Origin: Rachicladosporium sp. CCFEE 5018 | Lineage: Eukaryota; Ascomycota; Dothideomycetes; Cladosporiales; Cladosporiaceae | Direction of reading: 5' to 3' | DNA: 39,951 nt | NCBI GenBank assembly: GCA_002077045.2 | Contig: KZ111195.1 | Location: 75,051-115,001, forward strand | Shown here: positions 1 through 11,574 of the stretch, in pieces | How positions within the stretch are numbered: the stretch's first letter is position 1 | How the letters are laid out: the number at the start of each line of letters is the position of its first letter | The notes under the pieces: generated by a model | The model's database searches: none | What the model was told of the DNA's origin: nothing | What the model saw: the letters and a program-made list of their open reading frames with translations, nothing else | Program-made: the position numbers and the translations under genes

Positions 1-49
1 GTAGTGCCACGATGTATGCCTTACCACTTCGATACACACACGGCCGACA

Positions 50-1273
50 ATGGTGTCCAAGATCGAAGACGCATTGCTGAGATGCAGCGGCAAGCGAGAC
101 AAAGTGCGATCTACACTCTTTGACAAGCTTTCCAAGCGAGATCTCGCAGCGCTGCGAGTGGCGTCCCGAACATTCCATGATCTCCTGGATCATACACCAG
201 AGCGACTCTTCCGAGACCTCTACATCTCAGCTCCTTGGCCAGAAGATGCCGATGCGGCGATCTTTGCGACACTCGCCCCTTACTGTCGCACGCTGGTCAT
301 CAAGGTCGGATCGCTGGGGAGGCCCAAGACAGCGCGATCGAGCTGGTTACACAAGGTGACCAGAGCCAGCAACCCAGTTCCTTCAAGTCGAGGTAGCGAA
401 GCAGCCCAGTGGAGGTGGAAGGGCGTGCGACAAGCGATGCGGGCGAGCACTTTTAGCACAACCACGCATGACAGCGGCACTGCGTTCTCGATGACAACAT
501 CGCTTCCAATGACTTCGATCTCGCGCCGGACTATGACCGCATCCAGTCAAGGCTCAGACCTTTCGACCGACTTTGACTGGGTTGCGCTGCTGTCACACTT
601 CTCCCAAGTGCGTGCTATAGGGATACGCTGCCATGGAGACCCAGGATGGACAGGACGAACAGAAGTTGAGACGATGCTGATCACGCTGCGGGTGGCACTC
701 GAGCGTAGTCGCTTTCGTCGCCTCACGTGCGTACGTTTGGCACCTATACATGCAATGGGCATCGTGCACCTCCGCTGGTCTGGCTTCTCGGCTTTCTCGT
801 CGGCGTCCACCGTCCGAGGCAGCCTCTGGCGTGATTTGCAGACCCTCGACGTGGAACTGCATAATCCTTTTAGCAACAAGCACACGCTGAGCAACAGTCA
901 AGTCATCATGTTCAAGAAGATCCTACACGACTACCTCGCTAGTTTCGCTCGAACGCTGAAGTGTCTGAGGTTTGTCTGGCTGGGCGAGGAGGGTCCGAGT
1001 CCACTGACATTAGACCTTGATATCGACTTGCAGGGAAGCAGAAAAGCCACCATCTGGCATGCTCTCACAGAGGCATGGCTTGGCAACGTGATTAACCCGC
1101 ATCAGACGATCCGTGTATTGCCTGAGCGGGCACTTCAGAGAGTGAGTCTGAAGACATTGAGAAGCACTCATCGTGACTCGAGGGTGGTGTTCGATGATGC
1201 CAGTGCGTGGGTGAGCGTGGTGCTTGGATCGAGGAAGCGGGATACAGCTTCGAGTAGCTTATACAGTCAGTGA
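50..1273 (+). CDS. F-box-like hypothetical protein
   Basis: Single open frame of 407 residues, with an in-frame TAG at 2-4 upstream of the chosen ATG. Residues about 18-60 (STLFDKLSKRDLAALRVASR, then a DLLDHTPERLFRDLYI-type segment) look like the degenerate F-box helices of fungal F-box proteins: a leucine-rich helix, a conserved R-x-x-S-R, then an 'LFRDLYI' strand. If that is right, it would be a substrate adaptor of an SCF ubiquitin ligase that binds Skp1 through this segment. The remaining ~340 residues have no motif I recognise. A Ser/Thr-rich stretch (about 130-165) sits between the F-box-like part and the C-terminal half. Family assignment rests on the N-terminus only. A 5' exon outside the window is possible but not needed. 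Confidence 0.6.
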   Translation: MVSKIEDALLRCSGKRDKVRSTLFDKLSKRDLAALRVASRTFHDLLDHTPERLFRDLYISAPWPEDADAAIFATLAPYCRTLVIKVGSLGRPKTARSSWLHKVTRASNPVPSSRGSEAAQWRWKGVRQAMRASTFSTTTHDSGTAFSMTTSLPMTSISRRTMTASSQGSDLSTDFDWVALLSHFSQVRAIGIRCHGDPGWTGRTEVETMLITLRVALERSRFRRLTCVRLAPIHAMGIVHLRWSGFSAFSSASTVRGSLWRDLQTLDVELHNPFSNKHTLSNSQVIMFKKILHDYLASFARTLKCLRFVWLGEEGPSPLTLDLDIDLQGSRKATIWHALTEAWLGNVINPHQTIRVLPERALQRVSLKTLRSTHRDSRVVFDDASAWVSVVLGSRKRDTASSSLYSQ

Positions 1274-1515
1274 GCGTGTGACCAGTGTCATTTGCTTTAC
1301 ACTACATCAGCATCAGTGAGAAAGGACATGAATTGTCGACTCATTGTGATGTCCCTCTATTGCAGACCACGTGATGCGCGCTAGTCCTAATCGGCATTGC
1401 CAAGACTCTACACCTAGCGTCACGAAATTCGCTGGTTCCCCTCACTGGCGAACTTCAGCAGCGCCTCTGCCGGAGCACGACCATCGAATACCATCAATAC
1501 TAACACATAGGCACC

Positions 1516-2500
1516 ATGTAAGTGCTCCCAGCCCGTGAGAAACAGCTCAATGCGTCCCTCAGCACCCTTCACGCCCTTCCACCGGCCTCGATCCTCCGCC
1601 ACCACTCCTGAGCGCTCGTCCGCTACACACCGCCACCGAAGAACACCAGCACTAACAACGCTCTCCTCACAGGGGTAACAATCTTCGAACCCAGAAGCGC
1701 CTTGCGGCTTCCGTCGCCGACTGCGGAAAGCGCAAGATCTGGCTCGACCCCAACGAGGTGAACGAGATCGCCAATGCCAACTCCCGCCAGACGATCCGCA
1801 AGCTTATCGCCGATGGCCTCATCATTCGCAAGCCCGTCACCATGCACTCCCGTGCTCGTGCGCGTGAGTTGACCGCCGCGAGGAGGATTGGACGTCACAG
1901 GGGTTTCGGTAAGAGGAAGGGTACTGCGGATGCTAGGATGCCGACGTGAGTTTTGATCCTTCCCTGCGATGTGATGAGATGTGGCATTGGGACGAGGACA
2001 CGAGGAAGAGACGGCAGCATGGGGATCTGGGAGGGAACGACACGGAGAGAGAACGACACACTGACACAATTTACAGCCAAGTTGTGTGGATGCGCCGTCT
2101 TCGTGTTCTCCGCCGTCTACTCGTCAAGTACCGCGCCGCCGGCAAGATCGACCGTCACCTCTACCACGAGCTCTACCACCTGAGCAAGGGTAACACCTTC
2201 AAGCACAAGCGTGCCCTCGTTGAGCACGTAAGTACTGTCTTATCTTCATATCACGTGATGACATCATGACTCGCAATGCGCTGTCGCCATCATCAGAATA
2301 CGTCTCTCTAACGTATCATTCAGATCCACAAGGCCAAGGCCGAAGCCGCCCGCGAGCGCGCACTCAAGGACGAGATGGACGCTAAGCGTGCCAAGACGAA
2401 GGCTGCCCGCGAGAGGCGCCAGGAGCGTGTCCAGCAGAAGAGGCAGGCATTGACTGGAGAGGGTGAGGTGGAGGAGGAGGAGAAGACGACGGAGTCATAG
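1516..2500 (+). CDS. RPL19: 60S ribosomal protein eL19 (RPL19)
   Basis: Structural protein of the large cytosolic ribosomal subunit. Four exons: 1516-1517, 1673-1945, 2077-2227, 2324-2500, with GT-AG introns of 155, 131 and 96 nt; the joined frame is 200 residues, the usual eL19 length. Hallmark segments are LRTQKRLAASVADCGKRKIW, the NEIANANSRQTIRKLI block, GRHRGFGKRKGTADARMP, WMRRLRVLRRLLVKY and the long basic C-terminal helix with KTKAARERRQER. The tail is acidic. The start codon itself is interrupted: AT ends exon 1 and G begins exon 2, giving Met-Gly-Asn-Asn-Leu-Arg. A good branch-point sequence (ACTAAC, 1651-1656) precedes the first acceptor. It is followed by a convergent gene (IF1). 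Confidence 0.96.
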
Positions 2501-3068
2501 AGTCTCCTAGTTTTCTTGCTTCATCGTTGAGGGATGTACTGCATTAGCCGAGGACAAGCGTGGGGTTCGCTTCAGGCGGCAACTCATCAGCATCATGACC
2601 CACGGGTGGTAGACACGCACCCGGCAGCCGGGGTTGAGAGCATCGGCGTTGGAAGTGCGTGGTGTACTTAGTCTGAGGCAATGACAGTGACTTCTCGCAT
2701 GGCTCTCTTTCTACTGCACCTACTTATCTTCTCTGCCTTGACCGTGCTACGCGCTGCTTGGACTGTATTTCCGGACTACCCACCATTTTCATCACAAGCT
2801 GGCCACCGAGCTGGACTTTGTTCACTACCTATTAGTACGCATGCCGCCGCACACCGATGAACGATATATGAACGCTCACTGGTCGCAGCACGACAAATCA
2901 ATAGAGCTTTGCGCAGTGATGCGGGATGAGTTGAGTACTCCATCAAGCTTTGTTTACATAAAAGGAGTCGCGATGGTAAGACTTCTGCTGGACTTCCCCA
3001 TGCTCTTTCCTGATCCTCTCCATTCCCTTTAGGATGACCGCACTCATACACTTCCTCCCAACCATAGT
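2501..3068. other. Intergenic, convergent 3' ends
   Basis: Space between the stop codons of eL19 (plus) and the ATPase inhibitor (minus). Short open frames on both strands here have no recognisable content and no exon-like splice context. I see no gene, repeat or RNA in it. Confidence 0.5.
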
Positions 3069-3471
3069 CTACTTCTGCTTGCCTAGCTTCTCGGCCTCCT
3101 TCCTGTGCTTTGCAATCTCAGCCTCGCCATCCGCGATCTTCTTCTTCAGCGCTGCGAGCTTCTCTTGCTCCTATGGTGAACTTGTCAGCTTCTGTTTTCC
3201 CATCTCTGCACAATTCATCGCCCAAACTCTCGCGCTCCCCTTCACGCCACCCTTATCACTTGCCGCCGGGCAAGAATTGGCTTACCTGACGTCTGATATA
3301 CATCGACTCATCAGCTGCTTCGCGCTTGCTGAAGGCATCGCTACTTGCGGCACCGCCGGAGCGAGTCGCGCCGGTATCACCCTCTGCCATACGGCGAGTC
3401 ACTGAGGTGAATGACCGGGTTGCTGTTGGGAGCGTCCTGGGTAGAGCGAGGCGGAGGCTGAGGGCGGACAT
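3069..3471 (-). CDS. INH1: Mitochondrial F1F0-ATPase inhibitor IF1
   Basis: Inhibits hydrolysis by mitochondrial ATP synthase by inserting a helix into the F1 catalytic interface when membrane potential collapses. Two exons, complement 3286-3471 and complement 3069-3170, joined in phase 0 across a 115-nt GTAAG-AG intron to give 95 residues, matching the small size of the IATP family. The first ~25 residues are Arg/Ser/Thr-rich and lack acidic residues, as in a mitochondrial presequence. The inhibitory core follows: DAFSKREAADESMYIRRQ across the splice, then EQEKLAALKKKIADGEAEIA and a Lys/Glu coiled-coil tail ending in KLGKQK. It is divergent with hexokinase. Confidence 0.93.
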
Positions 3472-4288
3472 ATTTTGGCTGAGGATAAGTCAGCGGGGCC
3501 GGACGGGACCAGGCGGTGCGCATCAAGAGCTTGCTGGCTTACATGGAAGTGCGAAGATGAACAAAGTTTGCAACTGCTTGGGTGCTATTGGTGTCAGTTT
3601 GTTTATACGGCCATGGGCTGTCGACCTCACTTCATGTTTAAGCTATGGTCTGAGCTGAGAGCTGCCAAGGCTGAACGAGCTTCACAAGGGAATGACGTTG
3701 GATCTACAGAGTACACAAGAAACGCGACATTTTCGACATTGAATATAATGTATCCACGGCCATCCACGTTCGGTTTCGCGACGCGATGGTCTCGTGTATC
3801 ATCTTCTCTATATCTTCTTCTCATGGATACTGTCGCGGACCCAGCAGCGCGGTGGTATTGTATGTCCGGAGCGCGACGGTCGGTTGAGGGGTGGCCTGGT
3901 GGGGCAGTTGCGTCGCTGCTCCCTCGGAGGTGACATTTCTGCTAGGCGTAGTAAGAGGTAATTGCACGTTCTCTTCCTCTATCTCTACTTCACTGCTATC
4001 TCTGTAAGCTCGCCGACTACCTGTTCGGAGTTCAATTGACGCCAATGGGCTATCGTTAAACATTCGACCATTCTCAACCTCCTAGCGTGTTGGTCATCAC
4101 TTAGTAAGGGATTACTGGTGGTCTTTTTGGCAGTTCAGTCTTTTCTGTCAGAGTAGCGCAATCGCCCATTTGCCTTGTCTGTGGCCACAGAGCATTGCTA
4201 GAGCTGTCGACTTCCCTATAAGTCCTCCTTGTCAATACCTGCCGTCGTCGACCCACTCCACCCGGACTTCATCCTCGCAACCGCAACC
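3472..4288. promoter_or_regulatory. Divergent promoter region of IF1 and hexokinase
   Basis: 817 bp between two divergent starts. A pyrimidine-rich run lies at about 3791-3820. A TATA-like TATAAG at 4217-4222 sits about 70 bp before the hexokinase ATG. No gene seen; the assignment as promoter is from position. Confidence 0.5.
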
Positions 4289-5890
4289 ATGGTGGGACTG
4301 GGACCTAAGCGGAAGCCGAGCCGGAAGGGCTCAATGGCAGACATGCCAGGCAGTATGGTGGAAGAAATCAAGAGACTGGAGCAGCTCTTTACAGTGGACA
4401 CCAAGAAGCTAAAAGCGATCACGGAGCACTTCATATCTGAACTTGACAAGGGACTGTCAAAAGAGGGCGGCAGCATACCCATGAACCCAACATGGTGTAT
4501 GGGCTTCCCAACTGGCTACGAGACGGGCACTTTCCTCGCGCTTGACATGGGTGGCACCAACCTCCGCGTTTGCGAGATCAACCTCCCGGAAGAGAAGGGC
4601 GAGTTTGACATCATACAATCGAAGTACCGCATGCCCGAGGAGCTCAAGACAGGCAACGCCGATGAGCTGTGGGGGTATGTGGCAGACTGCTTACAACAGT
4701 TCATTGAGTACCACCACGAGGGCGAAAAGCTGGATAAGCTCCCGCTTGGGTTCACCTTTTCCTACCCAGCGACGCAGGAATACATCGACCACGGTGTGCT
4801 ACAACGCTGGACGAAGGGCTTCGACATCGATGGCGTGGAGGGCAAGGACGTCGTGCCACCGTTCGAAGCCGCGCTGGAAGAGCGAGGCGTGCCCATCAAG
4901 CTCACAGCCTTGATCAACGACACGACCGGAACATTGATAGCTAGTGCCTATACCGACTCCGAAATGAAGATCGGCTGCATCTTCGGCACAGGCTGCAATG
5001 CAGCGTACATGGAGACCTGCGGCAATGTCGGTAAGCTGGCGCACATGAACCTGGATCCAGATGCCGAGATCGCAATAAACTGCGAATGGGGTGCCTTCGA
5101 CAACGAGCACAAGATCCTCCCTCGCACTCCTTACGATGTCATAATCGACAAAGACTCCCCTCGTCCGGGCCAACAAGCATTTGAGAAGATGATCGCGGGT
5201 CTCTACCTTGGTGAGCTCTTCCGCCTAGTGCTCGTTGACTTGCACGAGCAAGGGCATGTGAAGATGTTCGAAGGGCAGGACATTTCTGCGCTGAAGAAGC
5301 CTTACTCCCTGGATGCCTCATTCTTGAGTCAAGTCGAGGAAGACGCTTTTGAGAACCTGGCACAGACACACGATTTGTTCGAGAAGGAGCTGAACATTAC
5401 GCCCAAACGACCTGAGCTCGAGCTTATTAGGCGACTAGCTGAGTTGATCGGGACACGCAGTGCCAGGCTTAGTGCGTGTGGTGTTGCTGCGATTTGCAAG
5501 AAGAAGGGATATAAGACTGCGCATGTGGGTGCGGATGGCAGTGTGTTTAATAAAGTCCGCACCCCTCTCCCCTCTCCCCTCTCCTTCATTCTCTCCTCAA
5601 CTCGCTAACACCTGTCGCAGTACCCCCACTTCAAAGTCCGTGGCGCCCAAGCGCTGAAAGAAATCCTCGACTGGGAGTCTGGCCGCGATGGCAAGCCGCT
5701 GAAGGAGGGCACCTATCCCGTCGAGATCATGCCTGCCGAGGACGGGAGTGGTGTTGGAGCTGCGCTGATTGCGGCGTTGACGTTGAAGAGGGTGCAGGAG
5801 GGAAATACGGTGGGGATCAAGGATTGGGAGGGGATGTTGAAGGGAACTAAGGCGGCGAAGGGGGATAATAAGCAGGTTGGTGGGAAGTAA
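4289..5890 (+). CDS. Hexokinase
   Basis: ATP-dependent phosphorylation of hexoses to hexose 6-phosphate, the first step of glycolysis, in the cytosol. Two exons, 4289-5554 and 5621-5890, give about 511 residues. I start at the ATG in ACCATGG whose product begins MVGLGPKRKPSRKGSM, the conserved N-terminus of filamentous-fungal hexokinases, rather than 20 codons earlier. Visible motifs: phosphate-1 loop LALDMGGTNLRV (about 82-93), sugar-binding LGFTFSYPA (about 152-160), INDTTGTL (about 207-214), adenosine loop CIFGTGCNAAY (about 229-239), and after the intron the C-terminal YPHFKVRGAQALKEIL and EDGSGVGAALIAAL segments. The 66-nt intron has an unusual GTCCGC donor. Its 3' end faces the lectin gene 64 bp away. 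Confidence 0.95.
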
Positions 5891-5954
5891 GGTGGATCTG
5901 GGAGAAGGAGATGGACCTGAGGATCGCAGATGCGGATGAAGGAAGCGGCCGTAC

Positions 5955-7500
5955 CTACGTACGTTCTTGTCGACTGTACTCCCTAAGATTACGCAGAGCA
6001 GCCGTCCGCAACCATCGCATAATATATTCCCGACTAGCTCCTCCCTGTTGACCTGCTTGTCGATGGTCACTGGCAGATGGCTTCAAAGTCTCTCGCTGGC
6101 TGTTCAGTGCGGCTGCGCGAGCCTGGTCGAATATCTCGTCAAGCTGCACAGCACCCACTTGGTAGTATGTCGTCGCACGATGCTCGCTCGTCATGGCGCT
6201 TTCATTGACCCGTAGCCCTGGATTGATGGCAGGCCGCACTTGCAGCCTTCGTCGTCCGTCTCGCCGGATCTGACAGCTCAAAAAAGCTCCAAGCACAAAG
6301 AGACCCCCGACGGCACACACTACGATCCAAGCAACGGTACCCGCAGGTGTTCCCTCACTGGGTGGCGCGCCGAAGCCCCATGTACTCGGCGAAGTCCCCG
6401 TTGACGTGAAGCTCACGTTGTCCGGGTTTCCGAGATCTTGCCATTGAGCCCACGTAGTGCCGTTCCAGGCTAGACGCCACACATTACCTTGCGCTGTCGC
6501 AAAGACGTCCATGAAATCAATGCTGCGAGCAAGTGCTAACGGTGGTGTATTGAAAGGGCCGCCTCCTAAGCTAGTCCAGCCACTCCAGTTGCCGTTGTAG
6601 TAGGAGATCTGCCATAGGTCCAGATCGCCGCCGAGGGCGAAGACGTCTGTCGAGCCGGGTCGTTTAGAGATGGCCGATGGAGGGCTCAGCAGTCGGCCGC
6701 CAAGATGCGTCCAACCTGACGAAATGCCTTCAAGTAGCGCTTGGTGACGGAGAGAGAAGTCACTGGCTGTTGCTAGCAATTCGATGTGGTCGTTGGACCA
6801 GGATGTTGCGGAGGGGGCTGAGGTGTTGGCACTCCAACTCCGTCAAAGGGCTGTCCAGTTTCCCGGATCGTTCGTACTTACTGTCGTATTGCCGGTCGTG
6901 TAGTACATCCTTTGATCAGGGCCGACGCCGATGTAGGCGAAAGGGCCTGTGGCGTATGGGACGACTGCTACATCGGTGCTGAACCTCTGAACGAGGCTCC
7001 GAGTCGTAGAGTACCAGCCATTGAAATCGACCCACTGGTGCGCATCACTAGACGGCGCTTGTTCGAATGCATACGGCGCTCCGCCTTACCTGCACGCAAC
7101 TGAGCTCTGCTTGTGGCGCGCTTCTCACATACACATTAGTCGCAGCTTGTTCGGCTACGGCGAAGGCTACAACACCTCCAAGAGCCTGAAAGCCAAGAAG
7201 AGCGTCCCAACCTGTGTACCAGGTACGATTAGTCGTACAACGGCCGAGGAGGACGCTTTCAGTATCGATGGCGAACACGCAAAGAGAGCCGTCGGCTCGA
7301 GTGACTATGGCTGGACTGCCTCCTGTCGTGTTGAAAGTTCCACCAAGGCTCTCCCATGTTCCTGGTGACCCGTGTGACAAGGACATTTGTGATAGAGGGC
7401 CACCATTGCTACTAGTAAAAGCTACGAGATCGATGCGGTCGGTAGATACAGAGGTGATGGCTAGTGTTTGTGGGCCTACGAAGGAAAAGAAACTGGACAT
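5955..7500 (-). pseudogene. PLL-like lectin-propeller membrane protein, probably broken
   Basis: Repeated blades of the type W..LGG, SAPSATSW, D(V/L)FA (e.g. GTWESLGGTFNTTGGSPAIV, WTHLGG, STDVFALGGDLDLWQ, GWTSLGGGPFNTPP, DVFATAQGNVWRL) resemble fungal fucose-binding or PLL-like beta-propellers. They are followed by a transmembrane segment (about 6270-6345, AGTVAWIVVCAVGGLFVLGA) and a basic Arg/Gln-rich tail. Readable as complement 7090-7500 joined to 7034 downward across a 55-nt intron (7035-7089). The frame then continues to 5955 except for one in-frame TGA at 6843-6845; blade-like sequence (GNWTAL before, NTSAPSATSW after) lies on both sides in the same frame. A GTAAGT at 6876-6881 just before it has no acceptor that restores phase. 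The start is also doubtful: a 24-nt exon-like piece (7570-7593) with proper splice sites precedes it, but no ATG exists on this strand between about 7600 and 7740, and no signal peptide is seen. Most likely an inactivated cell-surface lectin. Confidence 0.6.
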
Positions 7501-7737
7501 TGCGGAGGCTCAGAAGCATGAGGAGAGAAGTGGCAAGTCGTGGAAGTTGAGCATCGCAAGGCTACTTACCACTATCAACCAAGTCTACGGCGCCTGCAAT
7601 GGTAGGTAATAGTTGGTACCTTGCTGCGCACACAACTGATCGCTGCGGCGGAGCAAGGCTGTACAGTGTTGGCTTGGTTCCCTGTTGGGCTTTTTCACCG
7701 GTACGGCTTGGCGCAAAGGTATCAAGTACTCTATTCC

Positions 7738-9805
<2,068 letters not shown>

Positions 9806-10246
9806 ATCTTTTTAAGTTGCTGAAGGAATGACAACAAGTTGTGTGAACACCTCAGATTCAGCGCTCGACTAATGATTATCAGCTGTGTCGATACTATGGC
9901 ACAATGTGTAGACGCTTGTCGTATAACGACTGCTCCACGCTTGTCCTACATCTCCACGACCAGTTGTGTAGAGTGCCGTTCGCAGCCTGAGGCAGTTCGT
10001 CCCCCACTCTTGCATGCTGGAGTACATGCGGCTTATCATGTTGAGCTTTCGGTAGCGCTTGGCAGTGTGGAGTGCGGAGACAGATTGTGGGCCACTCAGC
10101 TTCTCTGCGCGGATGTGAGATCACGGCATTACGGTGATCGAGAGATTGTATATTCACATACCAATAACAGGATCGATAAGCTGTGGTTGCGGTATCAGCA
10201 TCCACATTATGCTAAATCTGAAGTGGCAGCCCGCTGATGGTGCAGA
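9806..10246. promoter_or_regulatory. Upstream region of the hxnV-like gene
   Basis: 441 bp between the Rieske gene's stop and the start of the disrupted monooxygenase, both on the minus strand. Must contain the 3' untranslated part of one and the promoter of the other. Nothing else recognised. Confidence 0.4.
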
Positions 10247-11574
10247 CTACCATGCAAGCCCAGGTTTCGTACTGGTACAGGCATCGACCTGGGAGCAGAA
10301 TGCTTCATCATCCGCCGAGGGATTGTCAAGCGTGGCAACGGGTGTCGCTGGCCAGATCTGCCGGCCTAGCTTTTGCTCCTTCGACCGGTGCTTAGATAGC
10401 GTCCGCCCCACCTGTTCTTGGAAGAACAGAGGGCCCTGTGAGACGTCAGCTGGTGTTAGTCATTCGATAGACCATCGTACATACGCGTTCTTTGTCTGGA
10501 TGTAGGTTGCCTGATGTGAAGACGCCAGCACCATGATTCTTCTGTGCACCCTCACAAAGCTCGTTGTCTTCTTCGAGGACTTGCTTGTAGAATGCACATA
10601 TGTTGGCGAACACCTCGTCGCCGGCGTTCTGGTGTCGGTATACCTCACACTCGATCTTACTCGTAGTCGCCGGAGTCGGGAACATGCGTTGGATGTAGAA
10701 GAAGTTGTCTCTGCAGTGGACGACTGTCAGCGAATGAATCAAGCAGATGTACACCAGCAAGGCGTACTCACGTGCAGGTGACGGAAGTGATCGGATGGAA
10801 GAAGGTAATCGCGCGTCTGAATTGCCCATCTGCCTGATCCTTGTTGAATATGAAGTGGCGCATCTGATTACCGCTCGGCTGGACCTGATACTTGTTGAGG
10901 TCTGATACCCCAGCGATCAGAGGGTGTGAGGTTGCGCAATGATAGCACTCATTGTAGTTATCGATCAGCGACTTCCAGTTGGCCTTGCAGTCCATCTCCC
11001 AGTAGTGATCGAACTTGAACTCCTTCTTGAAGTCGAACTGCTGCATCATCTCCTCGTTCATGGCATCTCCGTGCGCGGAGTCCCAGCTGGTGTCAGGGGT
11101 GCCAGCCTGTAAGTTCGCCCAAACGAAGCCAGATGCATCGTTATGAATATCGATCGGTAACAAACTTTGCGTGGAATTGTCGAAGCCCTCAACGTTCTCG
11201 AATCGTGGCGCCTTAGCGAGCTTGCCGTTCAGCCCATAGCTCCAACCGTGATACGTGCAGCTCAGAATGCTGGCCGTCCCGGATTGCTTCTGCACTATGG
11301 GGAATGCTCGATGTCGACAGACGTTGTGAAACCCGTTGATCTTGCCCTCTCGATCCCGTACTAGGAAGAAGGAATATCCCGCTACATTGAATTGCTGATA
11401 TTCTCCACGGGTCACAAATCGTATGTCGTGTGTGAGAAGAATCCAGTCTCTCGAGAAAATCGCGCGTCGCTCGAGTTCATAGAGCGCCTCGCCTCTGTAC
11501 CAAGATGCCGGTAGACTCCAGGGGACTTCTTTGGAAGCCGTGTCAACAGGTTGTCGACTGAAGTATCGCCACAT
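10247..11574 (-). CDS. Rieske [2Fe-2S] ring-hydroxylating oxygenase alpha subunit
   Basis: Non-haem iron oxygenase of the choline-monooxygenase/ring-hydroxylating type. Three exons (complement 10772-11574, 10485-10710, 10247-10435; introns 61 and 49 nt) join in phase to 405 residues with no stop or shift, ending LDNPSADDEAFCSQ plus a short tail. The Rieske cluster ligands are visible as C-R-H in NVCRHRAF and C-x2-H in SCTYHGWSYG. The mononuclear iron site lies in NWKSLIDNYNECYHCATSHP. An N-terminal LPASWYR..ALYELERRAIFS block is typical of fungal members. It is divergent from the transporter across a 1.4-kb promoter region and runs in the same direction as the hxnV-like pseudogene. It needs an electron-donating reductase not seen here. 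It is the only oxygenase in the cluster that reads intact. Substrate unknown. Confidence 0.92.

Noticed and set aside
6843..6881. Intron using GTAAGT at 6881 to remove the TGA
   Set aside because: Acceptors tried (GGACAG, CGGAG, TTGGAG) all leave the following blade sequence out of frame, and the would-be intron itself reads as blade sequence (PGNWTAL).
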